Shown piece after piece: positions 16,412 to 23,834 of a DNA stretch of 64,000 nucleotides (position 1 is its first letter; every line of letters starts with the position of its first letter). A model generated the notes under the pieces. That model was not told the origin of the DNA. It did no database searches and was given only the letters and a program-made list of their open reading frames with translations. The stretch lies in the NCBI RefSeq assembly GCF_004366075.1, contig NZ_SODU01000001.1, positions 2,129,134 through 2,193,133 on the forward strand, written 5' to 3'. The DNA comes from Kribbella pratensis (GTDB lineage Bacteria > Actinomycetota > Actinomycetes > Propionibacteriales > Kribbellaceae). A program made the position numbers and the translations under genes.

Positions 16412-16555
16412 GTTGATCTCCCTGGGTGGGCGGTTGCGGTTGGTTGCCGGTGACTACCCTCCGCTTGCACGTGATTGCGGTCAAGGGTTGTTGCGAGATG
16501 TTGCGAGGCGAGTTTGAGCGCAGGTCAGGCTGTCCGGAGGGCCGGCACGCCTCTG

Positions 16556-16704
16556 GCGACTTGGACGACGCGACATGGCCCCGCGGACGCGGCCGCGTGC
16601 TGTCCCAGGCCCTGATTGTGCTGCGGTACTTCAAGGACACCAACCCGGCCCTCGCGAACTACGCGCGGCACGCCATCGGCAAGGTGCTCGCAACTCCTCG
16701 ATGA
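16556..16704 (+). pseudogene. Truncated second copy of the phosphotransferase 3' end
   Basis: This frame encodes LDDATWPRGRGRVLSQAL, then VLRYFKDTNPALANYARHA and a final KVLATPR. It matches the last about 48 residues of the kinase at 13287-14195, with roughly four of five bases identical. The rest of the gene is missing: upstream lies the promoter side of the XRE-DUF6879 unit. The divergence shows that this is not a recent duplication. More likely it is what remains of a related gene that once stood next to the tRNA. Confidence 0.75.
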
Positions 16705-16827
16705 GCTGTCGCCGGGGAGCTGCGGCACAGCTACGGCGGCCGTTCCTGATCGAGGGAGCGGAGGCGATGGACCAGACCTTGCGCCGGAACCTGTAGTCAC
16801 TCACTTAATCACTCAGGTCATGAAGAA

Positions 16828-16855
16828 GGCCGGTTCTCCGAGTGGAGAACCGGCC
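16828..16855 (-). terminator. Hairpin downstream of tRNA-Ala
   Basis: GGCCGGTTCTCC and GGAGAACCGGCC form a perfect 12-bp stem around a GAGT loop, 12 bases beyond the tRNA 3' end in its direction of transcription. The U-tract after it is weak. Degenerate copies accompany the two tRNA remnants upstream. Confidence 0.8.
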
Positions 16856-16867
16856 TCTGATCTGCGG

Positions 16868-16940
16868 TGGAGCTTAGGGGATTCGAACCCCTGACCTCTT
16901 CCATGCCATGGAAGCGCGCTACCAACTGCGCCAAAGCCCC
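16868..16940 (-). tRNA. tRNA-Ala (anticodon GGC)
   Basis: Read on the minus strand from 16940, a full cloverleaf forms: acceptor GGGGCTT/AAGCTCC (with a G-T pair), D-arm GCGC...GCGC, anticodon stem CTTCC/GGAAG around the loop ATGGCAT (anticodon GGC, alanine), T-arm AGGGG/CCCCT with loop TTCGAAT, and discriminator A. The 3' CCA is not encoded. It is the probable insertion point for the accessory region to its left. Confidence 0.95.
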
Positions 16941-17461
16941 GCGGTGTCTTGCGACTCCGAAAGCTTAGCGGATGAGTGCCTGCAAAGAAAAATCGGTTCC
17001 CTCGTGGGGCTGGTGAGGTAGACAGCAGGCTGTTTGCGGCCTGTCGGCGGGTACGGCGGGAGCCTGATCTGCACGGTTTATCCGCCGCACACAGTACGTC
17101 GCACCGCGGCCCCGAGTGCCCCGAAGCAGGCAGGATCCACCACCAACCGGTTGCCCTGCCACACCACTCCACGGGGGCAACCAATCCGCCACGGGCCGTG
17201 CGGCGAGGACCAGTGCGCGCACCGCCGGAGGCGGCCAGAAGACAGCCGCCGCGAAGCGGTTACCGCTGCGTTCTCTAACCACAGTTGGTACGCCGAGGAC
17301 AGTGCGTGAGGCGCGGGGCGCGCGCCTCACGCAGCCGCCGCGAAGCGGTGTCCATCCTGCGCGCCTCAACCACAGTTCGTACGCCGTGGACGGTTCGACG
17401 AGGGGCAGGATGCGCGCCCGCCGAAGGCGCAAAGGAGAGCCGCCGCGAAGCGGTGTCCTGC
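16941..17461. repeat. Gene-free stretch with degenerate tandem repeats
   Basis: I find no convincing gene here. The right half is built of an imperfect unit of about 90-105 bp. AGCCGCCGCGAAGCGGT, itself able to form a small hairpin, occurs at 17244-17260, 17333-17349 and 17438-17454. AACCACAGTT(G/C)GTACGCCG occurs at 17277-17295 and 17368-17386. The last copy lies just before the stop of the next gene (17462), where it may act as a transcription-stop or REP-like element. Confidence 0.6.
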
Positions 17462-18106
17462 TTACCTTTGGGGGTCGTCGCTCATTACTGGTTCGGGGAG
17501 GCTGCCGGCGTTCCATTCTTCGATTCGCCAGCCGGAGCGACCGGGGAGGAGGGAGACCCAGTTGCAGTTGGCGAGGCCTCCGAAGGCGGGCCAGTTGGCT
17601 TGCGGGATGCCGAGGAACAGGCAGATGCCGACGCGGGCGGCGAGGCCGTGGGTGGCGATCACGATGGTGTCCTCGGAGGATCCCTCCGCGGAGATCCGGG
17701 ACAGCGCGTCCGCGAACCGATCAGCGACTTCTTCGACGGTTTCGCCGTTGGAGCCGCGGCGCTGCGGTTCGCCGCTGCGGATCCGGGTGGCCGCCTCGGG
17801 GTTGACGGCGGCGAGCTCGGACATGGTGAGGCCGGCCCAGTCGTCGACGTCGATCTCGCGGAGCGCCTCGTCGTACTCGATCTTCAGGCCGGTCAGCGCG
17901 GCGAGCTCACCCGCGGTGGACGCGGCGCGTTGCAGGTCGCTGGCGAAGAGCCGTGTCGGCGCGAGGGACGCGAGTCGTGCGGCCGCGGCGCGTGCTTGCG
18001 CTACGCCGACCGTGTCGAGCGGGATGTCGGCCTGACCCTGGATCTTGTCGTGCAGGTTCCATTCCGTCCGGCCGTGCCGCCAGACGATCAGTCGGCCCGC
18101 GCTCAT
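17462..18106 (-). CDS. Histidine phosphatase (phosphoglycerate-mutase-like) family protein
   Basis: The product is 214 residues from ATG 18106, which overlaps the rsfS stop by 4 bases. The phospho-accepting RHG motif is at the N-terminus (IVWRHGRTEWN). The second active-site residues follow in LFASDLQRA, then a Glu-containing segment and the second His in VIATHGLAARVG. It may be a phosphatase working on a metabolite. Its stable position after nadD-rsfS is usual in actinobacteria, where the gene is often annotated as a glucosyl-3-phosphoglycerate phosphatase or phosphoglycerate mutase. The substrate cannot be decided here. Confidence 0.88.
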   Translation of the reverse strand: MSAGRLIVWRHGRTEWNLHDKIQGQADIPLDTVGVAQARAAAARLASLAPTRLFASDLQRAASTAGELAALTGLKIEYDEALREIDVDDWAGLTMSELAAVNPEAATRIRSGEPQRRGSNGETVEEVADRFADALSRISAEGSSEDTIVIATHGLAARVGICLFLGIPQANWPAFGGLANCNWVSLLPGRSGWRIEEWNAGSLPEPVMSDDPQR

Positions 18107-18489
18107 TCCGCCGAAGCCGAACCAGGGACGGGCGACGGCAGCGGGATGACCGGGCAGTCGCGCCACAGGCGCTCCAGCGAGTAGAACGAGCGCTCCTCGT
18201 CGTGCTGGACGTGGATGACGATCTCGAGGTAGTCGAGCAGCACCCAGCGGCCCTCGCGGGCGCCCTCCCGGCGGACCGGCTTCGCGTCGAAGTCGACGCG
18301 GAGCTTCTCCTCGATCGCGTCGACGATCGCGCGCACCTGGCGGTCGTTGGAGGCGGACGCGACCAGGAACGCGTCGGTGATGGCGAGCTGCTCCGACACG
18401 TCGAAGGCGAGGACATTCTCGGCCTTCTTGTCGTGGGCCGCTTCCGCAGCCGCGGTCAGCAGCTCGATGGCGCGTTCACTGGCAGGCAT
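18103..18489 (-). CDS. rsfS: Ribosome silencing factor RsfS
   Basis: This 128-residue protein has the RsfS/Iojap core: AEAAHDKKAENVLAFDVSEQ, LAITDAFLVASASNDRQVRA, RVDFDAKPVRREG and WVLLDYLEIVIHV. RsfS binds ribosomal protein L14 and blocks joining of the subunits when nutrients are short. The gene is downstream of nadD by 8 bases and overlaps the phosphatase start by 4, the usual actinobacterial order nadD-rsfS-phosphatase. The C-terminus is slightly extended with Pro/Ser residues. Confidence 0.93.
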   Translation of the reverse strand: MPASERAIELLTAAAEAAHDKKAENVLAFDVSEQLAITDAFLVASASNDRQVRAIVDAIEEKLRVDFDAKPVRREGAREGRWVLLDYLEIVIHVQHDEERSFYSLERLWRDCPVIPLPSPVPGSASAE

Positions 18490-18497
18490 AAAACGTC

Positions 18498-19109
18498 CTA
18501 ACGGTTGGTGTAGAGCTCACGCTTGGCGATGTACTGGACGATGCCGTCCGGCACCAGGTACCAGGTCGGGTTGCCCTTGGCGACCCGGGCACGGCACTCG
18601 GTCGACGAGATCGCCAGCGCCGGCACCTCGAGCAGGGTGATCCGGTTCATCGGCAGCTGGTCCAGCGGCAGCTCGAGGCTTTCGGTGCCGGGCCGCGTAC
18701 AGCCGACGAACTGGGCCAGCTTGAACATCTCGTCGACGTCCCGCCAGGTCAGAATCTGGGCGAGCGCGTCGGCGCCTGTGATGAAGAACAGCTCGGCATC
18801 CGGGTACAGCTTGGACAGGTCCCGCAGGGTGTCGATCGTGTACGTCGGACCCGGCCGGTCGATGTCGACCCGGCTGACCGAGAACCGCGGGTTCGACGCG
18901 GTCGCGATGACCGTCATCAGGTACCGGTCCTCGGGCGGCGAGACCTTGCGATCCGACTTCTGCCACGGCTGGCCGGTCGGGACGAAGATCACCTCGTCGA
19001 GATCGAAGTACGACTGCACCTCGCTGGCCGCGACCAGGTGCCCGTGATGGATCGGGTCGAACGTGCCACCCATCACGCCGATGCGTCGTACCCGCTCCAC
19101 AAAAGCCAC
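18498..19109 (-). CDS. nadD: Nicotinate-nucleotide adenylyltransferase
   Basis: The product is 203 residues from GTG 19109. It has the nucleotidyl-transferase signature [12 protein letters not shown], the adenine-contacting loop [10 protein letters not shown] and the second motif [10 protein letters not shown] near the C-terminus. NadD converts nicotinate mononucleotide and ATP to deamido-NAD, an essential step in NAD synthesis. It is the first of the nadD-rsfS-phosphatase group and follows the small membrane-protein gene by about 20 bases. Confidence 0.94.
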   Translation of the reverse strand: MAFVERVRRIGVMGGTFDPIHHGHLVAASEVQSYFDLDEVIFVPTGQPWQKSDRKVSPPEDRYLMTVIATASNPRFSVSRVDIDRPGPTYTIDTLRDLSKLYPDAELFFITGADALAQILTWRDVDEMFKLAQFVGCTRPGTESLELPLDQLPMNRITLLEVPALAISSTECRARVAKGNPTWYLVPDGIVQYIAKRELYTNR

Positions 19110-19130
19110 GTCAGCCTTTCACCAAGCCCC

Positions 19131-19289
19131 TCAGCTGTGCGGCCGGCCCTTGCCCATGATGACGGTGACGAGCAGCAGCAGGACGAGGACGAAGAGCGCG
19201 AACCCGCCGTACCACCACTTCGAGATGTGCGAAGCCTCGACCGCGGCCTCTTCGAGAGCCGCGACCTGCGGCACCAGGAGCGTGAACAT
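19131..19289 (-). CDS. Small single-span membrane protein
   Basis: The product is 52 residues from ATG 19289 to the stop at 19131. An N-terminal part with an acidic helix is followed by KWWYGGFALFVLVLLLLV, one strong transmembrane segment, and a basic end (MGKGRPHS). Small proteins of this design commonly precede nadD in actinobacteria; no function is known to me. It is 21 bases upstream of nadD in the same direction and so probably lies in its operon. A candidate hairpin terminator precedes it. Confidence 0.65.
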   Translation of the reverse strand: MFTLLVPQVAALEEAAVEASHISKWWYGGFALFVLVLLLLVTVIMGKGRPHS

Positions 19290-19324
19290 GAGGCAGAGCC
19301 TATCTCGTGACCGCCGGAACGACA

Positions 19325-19366
19325 GCGACCGGTGGCCCCGGACACTCGCTGCGGGACACCGGTCGC
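19325..19366 (-). terminator. Inverted repeat after the 42-residue gene
   Basis: GCGACCGGTG (19325-19334) and CACCGGTCGC (19357-19366) form a perfect 10-bp stem with a 22-base loop, just beyond the stop at 19377. There is no clear U-tract, so termination strength is uncertain. Confidence 0.5.
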
Positions 19367-19376
19367 GATAGGAAGG

Positions 19377-19505
19377 TCAGTTGTGGCGGGCGTTGCGGGT
19401 CAGCAGCCGGCGCCAGGTGGACGGTACGGCGTGCGCGCGGCGGGCCTGCGCTGCGGCGCGGTGCATCTCGTCGATCCGGGCACGGGCAACTTCGGGGGTG
19501 ATCAT
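19377..19505 (-). CDS. Small Arg/Ala-rich protein (42 residues)
   Basis: From ATG 19505 with a good ribosome-binding site (AAGGAA, about 6 bases upstream): ITPEVARARIDEMHRAAAQA followed by a basic tail. The protein is predicted to be helical and has no membrane segment. It resembles the short helix-forming proteins common in actinobacterial intergenic regions. The function is unknown. The gene is divergent from the Lrp-family gene at 19650, with an AT-richer promoter stretch between them. Confidence 0.5.
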   Translation of the reverse strand: MITPEVARARIDEMHRAAAQARRAHAVPSTWRRLLTRNARHN

Positions 19506-19649
19506 GGTTCCTTCACAGGGTTGGTACGGCGGAACCGGGGCGAACTGTCCCCGGTACCTCAAATTGTACGGTAAGAGTTACGCTCTCACAAACGAATTAA
19601 AGGCGCAGGACATTCCTCGCCTTGGAATCAGCGGTGAACAGGAGGCGTA

Positions 19650-20099
19650 ATGGACGCGATCGATCGGCAGCTGATCGAGGCGCTCCGGCTGAACGGCCGC
19701 TCCAGCTGGGCCGAGCTCGGCCGGGTGGTCGGACTGTCCGGCCCGAGCGTCCAGGAGCGGGTACGACGTCTCGAGGAGCGCGGCGTACTGCTCGGCTACC
19801 GCGCGGTGGTCGCCCCGGACCAGGTCGGCCTCGGCACGAGCGCGCTGATCGGGCTGTTCCAGCGCGACGACGTCGAGACCGACGACATCGTCGAGCAGGT
19901 CCGCGAGATTCCCGCAGTCGAGGACTGCTGGTTCGTCGCCGGCGATCAGGAGCTCGTGGTCAAGGTTCGGGTGGCCGACGTGACGCAACTGGAGGCGGTC
20001 GTCGGCTCACTGCGGCGCGTGAACGGCGTGGTCAGGACGCGGACGACGGTTGTGCTGTCGACTCGCTGGGAAGGACGTCCCGCACCTTTACCCGAGTGA
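19650..20099 (+). CDS. Lrp/AsnC family transcriptional regulator
   Basis: The protein has 149 residues. An N-terminal winged helix-turn-helix (IDRQLIEALRLNGRSSWAEL, then GLSGPSVQERVRRLEE) is followed by the RAM ligand-binding domain (GYRAVVAPDQVGLG, then CWFVAGDQELVVKVRV). Such regulators sense amino acids. The 3' end overlaps the convergent MFS transporter gene by 68 bases, an unusually long overlap. Nearby targets are not obvious. Confidence 0.9.
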   Translation: MDAIDRQLIEALRLNGRSSWAELGRVVGLSGPSVQERVRRLEERGVLLGYRAVVAPDQVGLGTSALIGLFQRDDVETDDIVEQVREIPAVEDCWFVAGDQELVVKVRVADVTQLEAVVGSLRRVNGVVRTRTTVVLSTRWEGRPAPLPE

Positions 20100-21231
20100 G
20101 CAGCAGTACGGCGCCCGCAGCCAGCGCCAGGCCTGCGGCGACCGGGTAGAGCAGTCGCGGCGCGTGCTGGTACGCCGTACCGCCAAGCGCCGGCGCGAGG
20201 AACATGCCGCTGATCGACGCGGCGGCGTACAGGCTCGAGTACCGCCCGACCATCCCCTCCGGCGCCGCATCGGCCACGTGCGCGGTGGCGGTCGGCTTGT
20301 AGAGCATCTCCCCCGCCGTCATCACCACGATCGCGAGCGCGGCCCCCGCCAGCGCCGGCCAGACGCCGATGATCGCGAGCCCCAGGCCGATGCACGCGAA
20401 GCCGGCCGCGATCACCCGGGTCGCGCGATGACCCTGGAGGCGTACGGCGATCGGCGCCTCGAAGAGGACGATGACGACCGAGCTGGCCCCGAGCAGTACG
20501 CCGTACGCGACGGCCGGCGTACCCGCATCGCGCAGGAGCAGCGGCATCGTGGCGAAGATCTGCCGGTAGGCGGTGTCGACCACCACGATCGTCGCCAGCA
20601 CCATCAGGACCGGACGATCGCTCAGCACCGACTTCCACAAACCGGTTGCCGATGGCCCCGGAGTACGACGCGCACTCGGAACCCAGCGCCACACGATCAC
20701 GGCCATGACCAGGCTGGTGACGGCGTCGACGACGAAGACCAGCGAGAAGTCGTACGCCGCGAGCAGGCCGCCGAGGGGCGGTCCGATGGTGAAGCCGGCG
20801 TTGGCTGCGGTGCGGGACAGCGCGACGCCCTCGCGGCGGCGTTCGGGCGGGAGCGACGTCGTGACGAGGGCGCTCAGATTGGGACGCCCGGCCCCGCCGA
20901 ACAGACCCGCTAGCGCTGCTAGAAAAGCTAGCGCTGCTCCCGGCACGAAGGGCATCGCGACGCACGCGGCCGCCCACAGCAGTTGGCTCGCGAGCGCCGC
21001 CGTACGCAGACCGAACCGGTCGCCGAACCAGCCGCCGCCGAGGTTGCCGCCGACCAGGCCGACGCCGTACGCCGCCGCAGCGAACCCGGCCTGCTGCGCC
21101 GACATACCGCGGTCCTCGACGAGGTAGAGCGTGAGGTAGACCCAGGCGAGCGCGCCGGCCCCGTTGACGAGCTGGCCGACCATCACCGCCTTGAGCCAGG
21201 TGGGCAGCTCCGCGATCCGGCGCCAGTACAC
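20032..21231 (-). CDS. MFS transporter (drug-efflux type)
   Basis: The start is taken as GTG 21231 because GAGGGGG stands 6 bases upstream; this gives 399 residues, normal for a 12-span MFS pump. The loop 2-3 motif GDRFGLR and the glycine-rich segment GGNLGGGWFGDR are present. It is opposite the HxlR-peroxiredoxin regulator, with a perfect inverted repeat (21254-21270) in the short gap, suggesting that the regulator controls the pump. The substrate is unknown. The 3' end overlaps the Lrp gene. Confidence 0.85.
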   Translation of the reverse strand: MYWRRIAELPTWLKAVMVGQLVNGAGALAWVYLTLYLVEDRGMSAQQAGFAAAAYGVGLVGGNLGGGWFGDRFGLRTAALASQLLWAAACVAMPFVPGAALAFLAALAGLFGGAGRPNLSALVTTSLPPERRREGVALSRTAANAGFTIGPPLGGLLAAYDFSLVFVVDAVTSLVMAVIVWRWVPSARRTPGPSATGLWKSVLSDRPVLMVLATIVVVDTAYRQIFATMPLLLRDAGTPAVAYGVLLGASSVVIVLFEAPIAVRLQGHRATRVIAAGFACIGLGLAIIGVWPALAGAALAIVVMTAGEMLYKPTATAHVADAAPEGMVGRYSSLYAAASISGMFLAPALGGTAYQHAPRLLYPVAAGLALAAGAVLLLTRVKVRDVLPSESTAQPSSAS

Positions 21232-21253
21232 GTCCGCCCCCTCGGTTATATTG

Positions 21254-21270
21254 AGTTCCTGTTGGGAACT
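21254..21270. promoter_or_regulatory. Inverted repeat, candidate HxlR operator
   Basis: AGTTCC-TGTTG-GGAACT is a perfect 6-bp inverted repeat beside an AT-rich TTATATT. It stands between the divergent MFS gene (start 21231) and the HxlR-type gene (start 21320). Spacing and position suit an autoregulatory operator. Confidence 0.6.
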
Positions 21271-21319
21271 TACTCGACCGGCCACTGTGACGGCAACCGG
21301 GATTCCAAGGAGCGCGGAC

Positions 21320-22183
21320 ATGCGGCGGAGCACCTTCTCGCCGGAGCCGGACTGTGCGATCGCGCAGTCCCTCGGCGTCATCGGCGACGGCTGGGAACTG
21401 CTGATCGTCCGCGATCTGGCCCGCGGGCTGGCGCGGTTCGACGAGCTGGCGGGGTCGTTGCACATCTCCCGGAAGGTGCTGACCGAGCGGCTGAACGGCC
21501 TGCTGGAGAGCGGGATCGTCGAGCGGTCGGCGTACCAGGACCGGCCGACGCGCTACGCCTATGAATTGACGCCGCGCGGGCGCGCATTGCTGCCGGTCCT
21601 CGTCGCGCTGCAGGACTGGGGTGACCGCTGGCTGCTCGGTGACGGGTCACTCACCGGGACGAACACCGCGGACGAGCCGCCGGCGCAGCGCCTGCAGGAG
21701 CTGGTGGGTCAACGGGTGCCGTACGTCGCTTTGCCGTCGATCACTGGTACGACGGTTGACGTGGTGGACGCGGACGCGCGAGCGACTGTGCTGTTCGGGT
21801 ACCCGGCGACCGGGCGACCAACTCGACTACCGGACGGATGGGACGAGATCGCCGGAGCGGCCGGATGCACGCTGGAGAATCGGCTCTTCGCGGGCCGGTA
21901 CGACGACTTCGCGTCTCAGCGGATCGCGGTCCGTGGGGTGAGCACCCAGCGGACCGATGAGCAGCAGGCGTTCGCCCGGGCGGAAGAGATCCCGCACCTG
22001 CTGCTGTCCGATGTCGATCTGGAGCTGGTGGCGGCGCTGCGGTTGCCGACCTTCCGGGCCGGCGGATACGAGCGGTTGAAGCGGGTCGTGCTGGTGGTTG
22101 GCGCGGACCGGGTGGTGCAGGCCGTGCGGTACCCGGTCTCCGATATCGCGGATGCCGTCGAGTGGGCGCTCACGACTGCTTGA
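21320..22183 (+). CDS. HxlR-type regulator fused to a peroxiredoxin-like domain
   Basis: From ATG 21320 (AAGGAG 8 bases upstream) the protein is 287 residues. Residues 1-105 are an HxlR winged helix with the conserved Cys12 (PDCAIAQSLGVIGDGWELL). Residues about 125-285 follow the peroxiredoxin/redoxin pattern: YPATGRPTRLPDGWDEI, then AGCTLENRLF with Cys183 at the peroxidatic position, AVRGVSTQRTDEQQ, and LLSDVDLELVAALRLPTF. The fusion suggests a peroxide- or thiol-sensing repressor; this is inference. The divergent MFS pump with a palindrome between is the likely target. Confidence 0.82.
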   Translation: MRRSTFSPEPDCAIAQSLGVIGDGWELLIVRDLARGLARFDELAGSLHISRKVLTERLNGLLESGIVERSAYQDRPTRYAYELTPRGRALLPVLVALQDWGDRWLLGDGSLTGTNTADEPPAQRLQELVGQRVPYVALPSITGTTVDVVDADARATVLFGYPATGRPTRLPDGWDEIAGAAGCTLENRLFAGRYDDFASQRIAVRGVSTQRTDEQQAFARAEEIPHLLLSDVDLELVAALRLPTFRAGGYERLKRVVLVVGADRVVQAVRYPVSDIADAVEWALTTA

Positions 22184-23057
22184 AGAAGGACTTCACCTCG
22201 GCGGCGATGCGCCGTACGACCTCGGGCTTGCCGTTGGGGTTGACGCCGCCGGGGTCCGAGGACGAGCCGTGGTCGTAGCCGTCGAACTCGATCCGGCGGC
22301 AGTGCGGTAGCACTTTCTCCAAGGTCGCTCGGCCGGGACCGAGGCCGGGAAGACCTTTGCTGCCACCGAGGAGCAGGACCTCGGCCTCGACGCTGCGGAA
22401 CGTGTCGAAGGTGCCGCCCAGTTCGGCCACGATCGTGCCCTCGGCGCGGATCGTGGGAGCCAACTGACGCATGGTGATCGCCCCGGCGTCGGCCTGGCGC
22501 TCCTCCTTCGCCATCATCTTCTCCGTCATCCAGCGCAGCAGGCCGCGCGGCATCATCTTGAGGAACGCCGGCGCCATCTCGAAGCCGAACATGCTCGTCA
22601 CCATCGCTCCGGCCACGTCGCCGCGGGCGATCTCCTGGTCGAACCGCGCCAGCCACTCGCGATGCGGCGCGCCGTCGGCGACGATCGCAGGCTCGTAGAG
22701 CGCGATCTGCTTGAGGTTCGGGAGGGTGCGGGCGGCCTCCAGGACGACCGCTCCCCCGGCGCTGACGCCGAACGCGCGCTCGGCTCCGGCTGCGGTGAGA
22801 ACGGCGTCCAGGTCCTCGATCTCGGTGCGGACGCCGTGGTCCGGCTTGTGCGGGCCGGAGAGCCCGCGGCCGCGACGGTCCGGGAGGTAGACGGTGAACT
22901 CGTCGGCCAGCGCCTCCGCGAACAGCGTGTGGCTGCGGGCCGACTCCATGCTGCCGTGCAGGACGACGACGGCCGGGCCCTCGCCGGTCTTGTAGTAGCC
23001 GATCTCCGTGCCGTCGCGGGAGGTGACGGTGCCCTGGGTCAGTTCTGCTGCTCTCAT
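22170..23057 (-). CDS. Alpha/beta hydrolase
   Basis: This is a 295-residue alpha/beta-hydrolase-fold protein. It has the oxyanion strand VVVLHGSMESAR, the Asp-Arg turn YLPDRRGRG, the nucleophile elbow GVSAGG (Ser) and a late DGYDHGS segment supplying the catalytic His. A lid-like helical insertion is rich in Met (MVTSMFGFEMAPAFLKMMP). The substrate is unknown. The start is 65 bp from the divergent PadR gene, with a candidate operator between. The 3' end overlaps the HxlR-type gene by 14 bases. Confidence 0.85.
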   Translation of the reverse strand: MRAAELTQGTVTSRDGTEIGYYKTGEGPAVVVLHGSMESARSHTLFAEALADEFTVYLPDRRGRGLSGPHKPDHGVRTEIEDLDAVLTAAGAERAFGVSAGGAVVLEAARTLPNLKQIALYEPAIVADGAPHREWLARFDQEIARGDVAGAMVTSMFGFEMAPAFLKMMPRGLLRWMTEKMMAKEERQADAGAITMRQLAPTIRAEGTIVAELGGTFDTFRSVEAEVLLLGGSKGLPGLGPGRATLEKVLPHCRRIEFDGYDHGSSSDPGGVNPNGKPEVVRRIAAEVKSFFKQS

Positions 23058-23064
23058 GGATCGA

Positions 23065-23097
23065 TAGTTACATGCGATCTAGTTACATTGCAACTAG
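23065..23097. promoter_or_regulatory. Candidate PadR operator
   Basis: TAGTTACAT occurs twice (23065-23073 and 23080-23088), and CTAGTT...AACTAG (23079-23097) is a perfect 6-bp inverted repeat around a 7-base centre. It lies in the gap between the hydrolase gene and the PadR gene, in a locally AT-rich stretch. Confidence 0.65.
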
Positions 23098-23122
23098 TTT
23101 CTCTGTCCCCTATGGTGGAGGG

Positions 23123-23701
23123 GTGACTTTTCGACGCTCAACGCTGGCGCTGGCGATCCTCGGCCTGCTGGAGAACGGGCCGCTGCATCCGTACGGGATC
23201 CAGCGGCTGATCAAGCAATGGGGCAAGGACCAGGTGGTCAACGTCGGGCAGCGGACCAGCCTGTACCGGATGATCGTGCGTCTGGAGGAAGCCGGCCTGA
23301 TCACGGCCGGCGCGACGGAGCAGGACGAGCGGTATCCGGAGCGGACGGTCTACCACCTGACCGATGAGGGGCGGGAGATCTGCCGGGAATGGTTGGCGGA
23401 GATCCTGACGACGCCGCGGAACGAGTTCCCGGAGTTCCCGGCGGGGTTGTCGTTCGTGATGCTGGTGCCGCCGGAGACCGCGGGTGAGTTGCTTGGTCAG
23501 CGGCGCGAGCGGTTGACCAAGCGGATCGCGGAGTTGCAACTGGAGCTTCGGTCGGAGGTGAACGGGCAGCCGGTCCCCCGGTTCGCGCTGCTCGAGACGG
23601 AGTACCAGGTCGCGGTCGCCGTGGCCGAGGCGAAGTGGATCGACTCGGTCCTCCACGACCTCCGAACAGGCACCCTCACCTGGACCCCGGGCCCGGTATG
23701 A
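23123..23701 (+). CDS. PadR family transcriptional regulator
   Basis: The product is 192 residues from GTG 23123, with GGTGGAGGG directly upstream. The N-terminal PadR winged helix is clear (STLALAILGLLENGPLHPYG, then LYRMIVRLEEAGLI and ERTVYHLTDEGRE). A C-terminal helical dimerisation region follows (LTKRIAELQLELRSE). PadR proteins repress a neighbouring efflux or detoxification gene until a phenolic or drug-like ligand binds. The divergent alpha/beta hydrolase is the obvious candidate target, with the palindrome at 23079-23097 between them. Confidence 0.9.
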   Translation: MTFRRSTLALAILGLLENGPLHPYGIQRLIKQWGKDQVVNVGQRTSLYRMIVRLEEAGLITAGATEQDERYPERTVYHLTDEGREICREWLAEILTTPRNEFPEFPAGLSFVMLVPPETAGELLGQRRERLTKRIAELQLELRSEVNGQPVPRFALLETEYQVAVAVAEAKWIDSVLHDLRTGTLTWTPGPV

Positions 23702-23729
23702 GCACACCCCGAAGCACAGAGGCCGGAGC

Positions 23730-23788
23730 GTGACCGGCACAGGGGTCGGGACGTGACCGGCACAGGGGTCGGGACGTGACCGGCACAG
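23730..23788 (+). repeat. 23-bp tandem repeat (about 2.6 copies)
   Basis: The unit starts GTGACCGGCACAGGGG and ends GGGAC. Copies are at 23730-23752 and 23753-23775, with a partial third at 23776-23788. It lies between the PadR gene and the phosphopantetheinyl transferase gene and encodes nothing recognisable. Confidence 0.8.
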
Positions 23789-23834
23789 AAACGACGAGGT
23801 CGGACGTGAAGCGACCTGGGAACGGCGAGCCGGG

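Noticed and set aside
16556..16704. The kinase fragment as a functional short gene
   Set aside because: It lacks the whole catalytic loop and begins inside the family's C-terminal helix.
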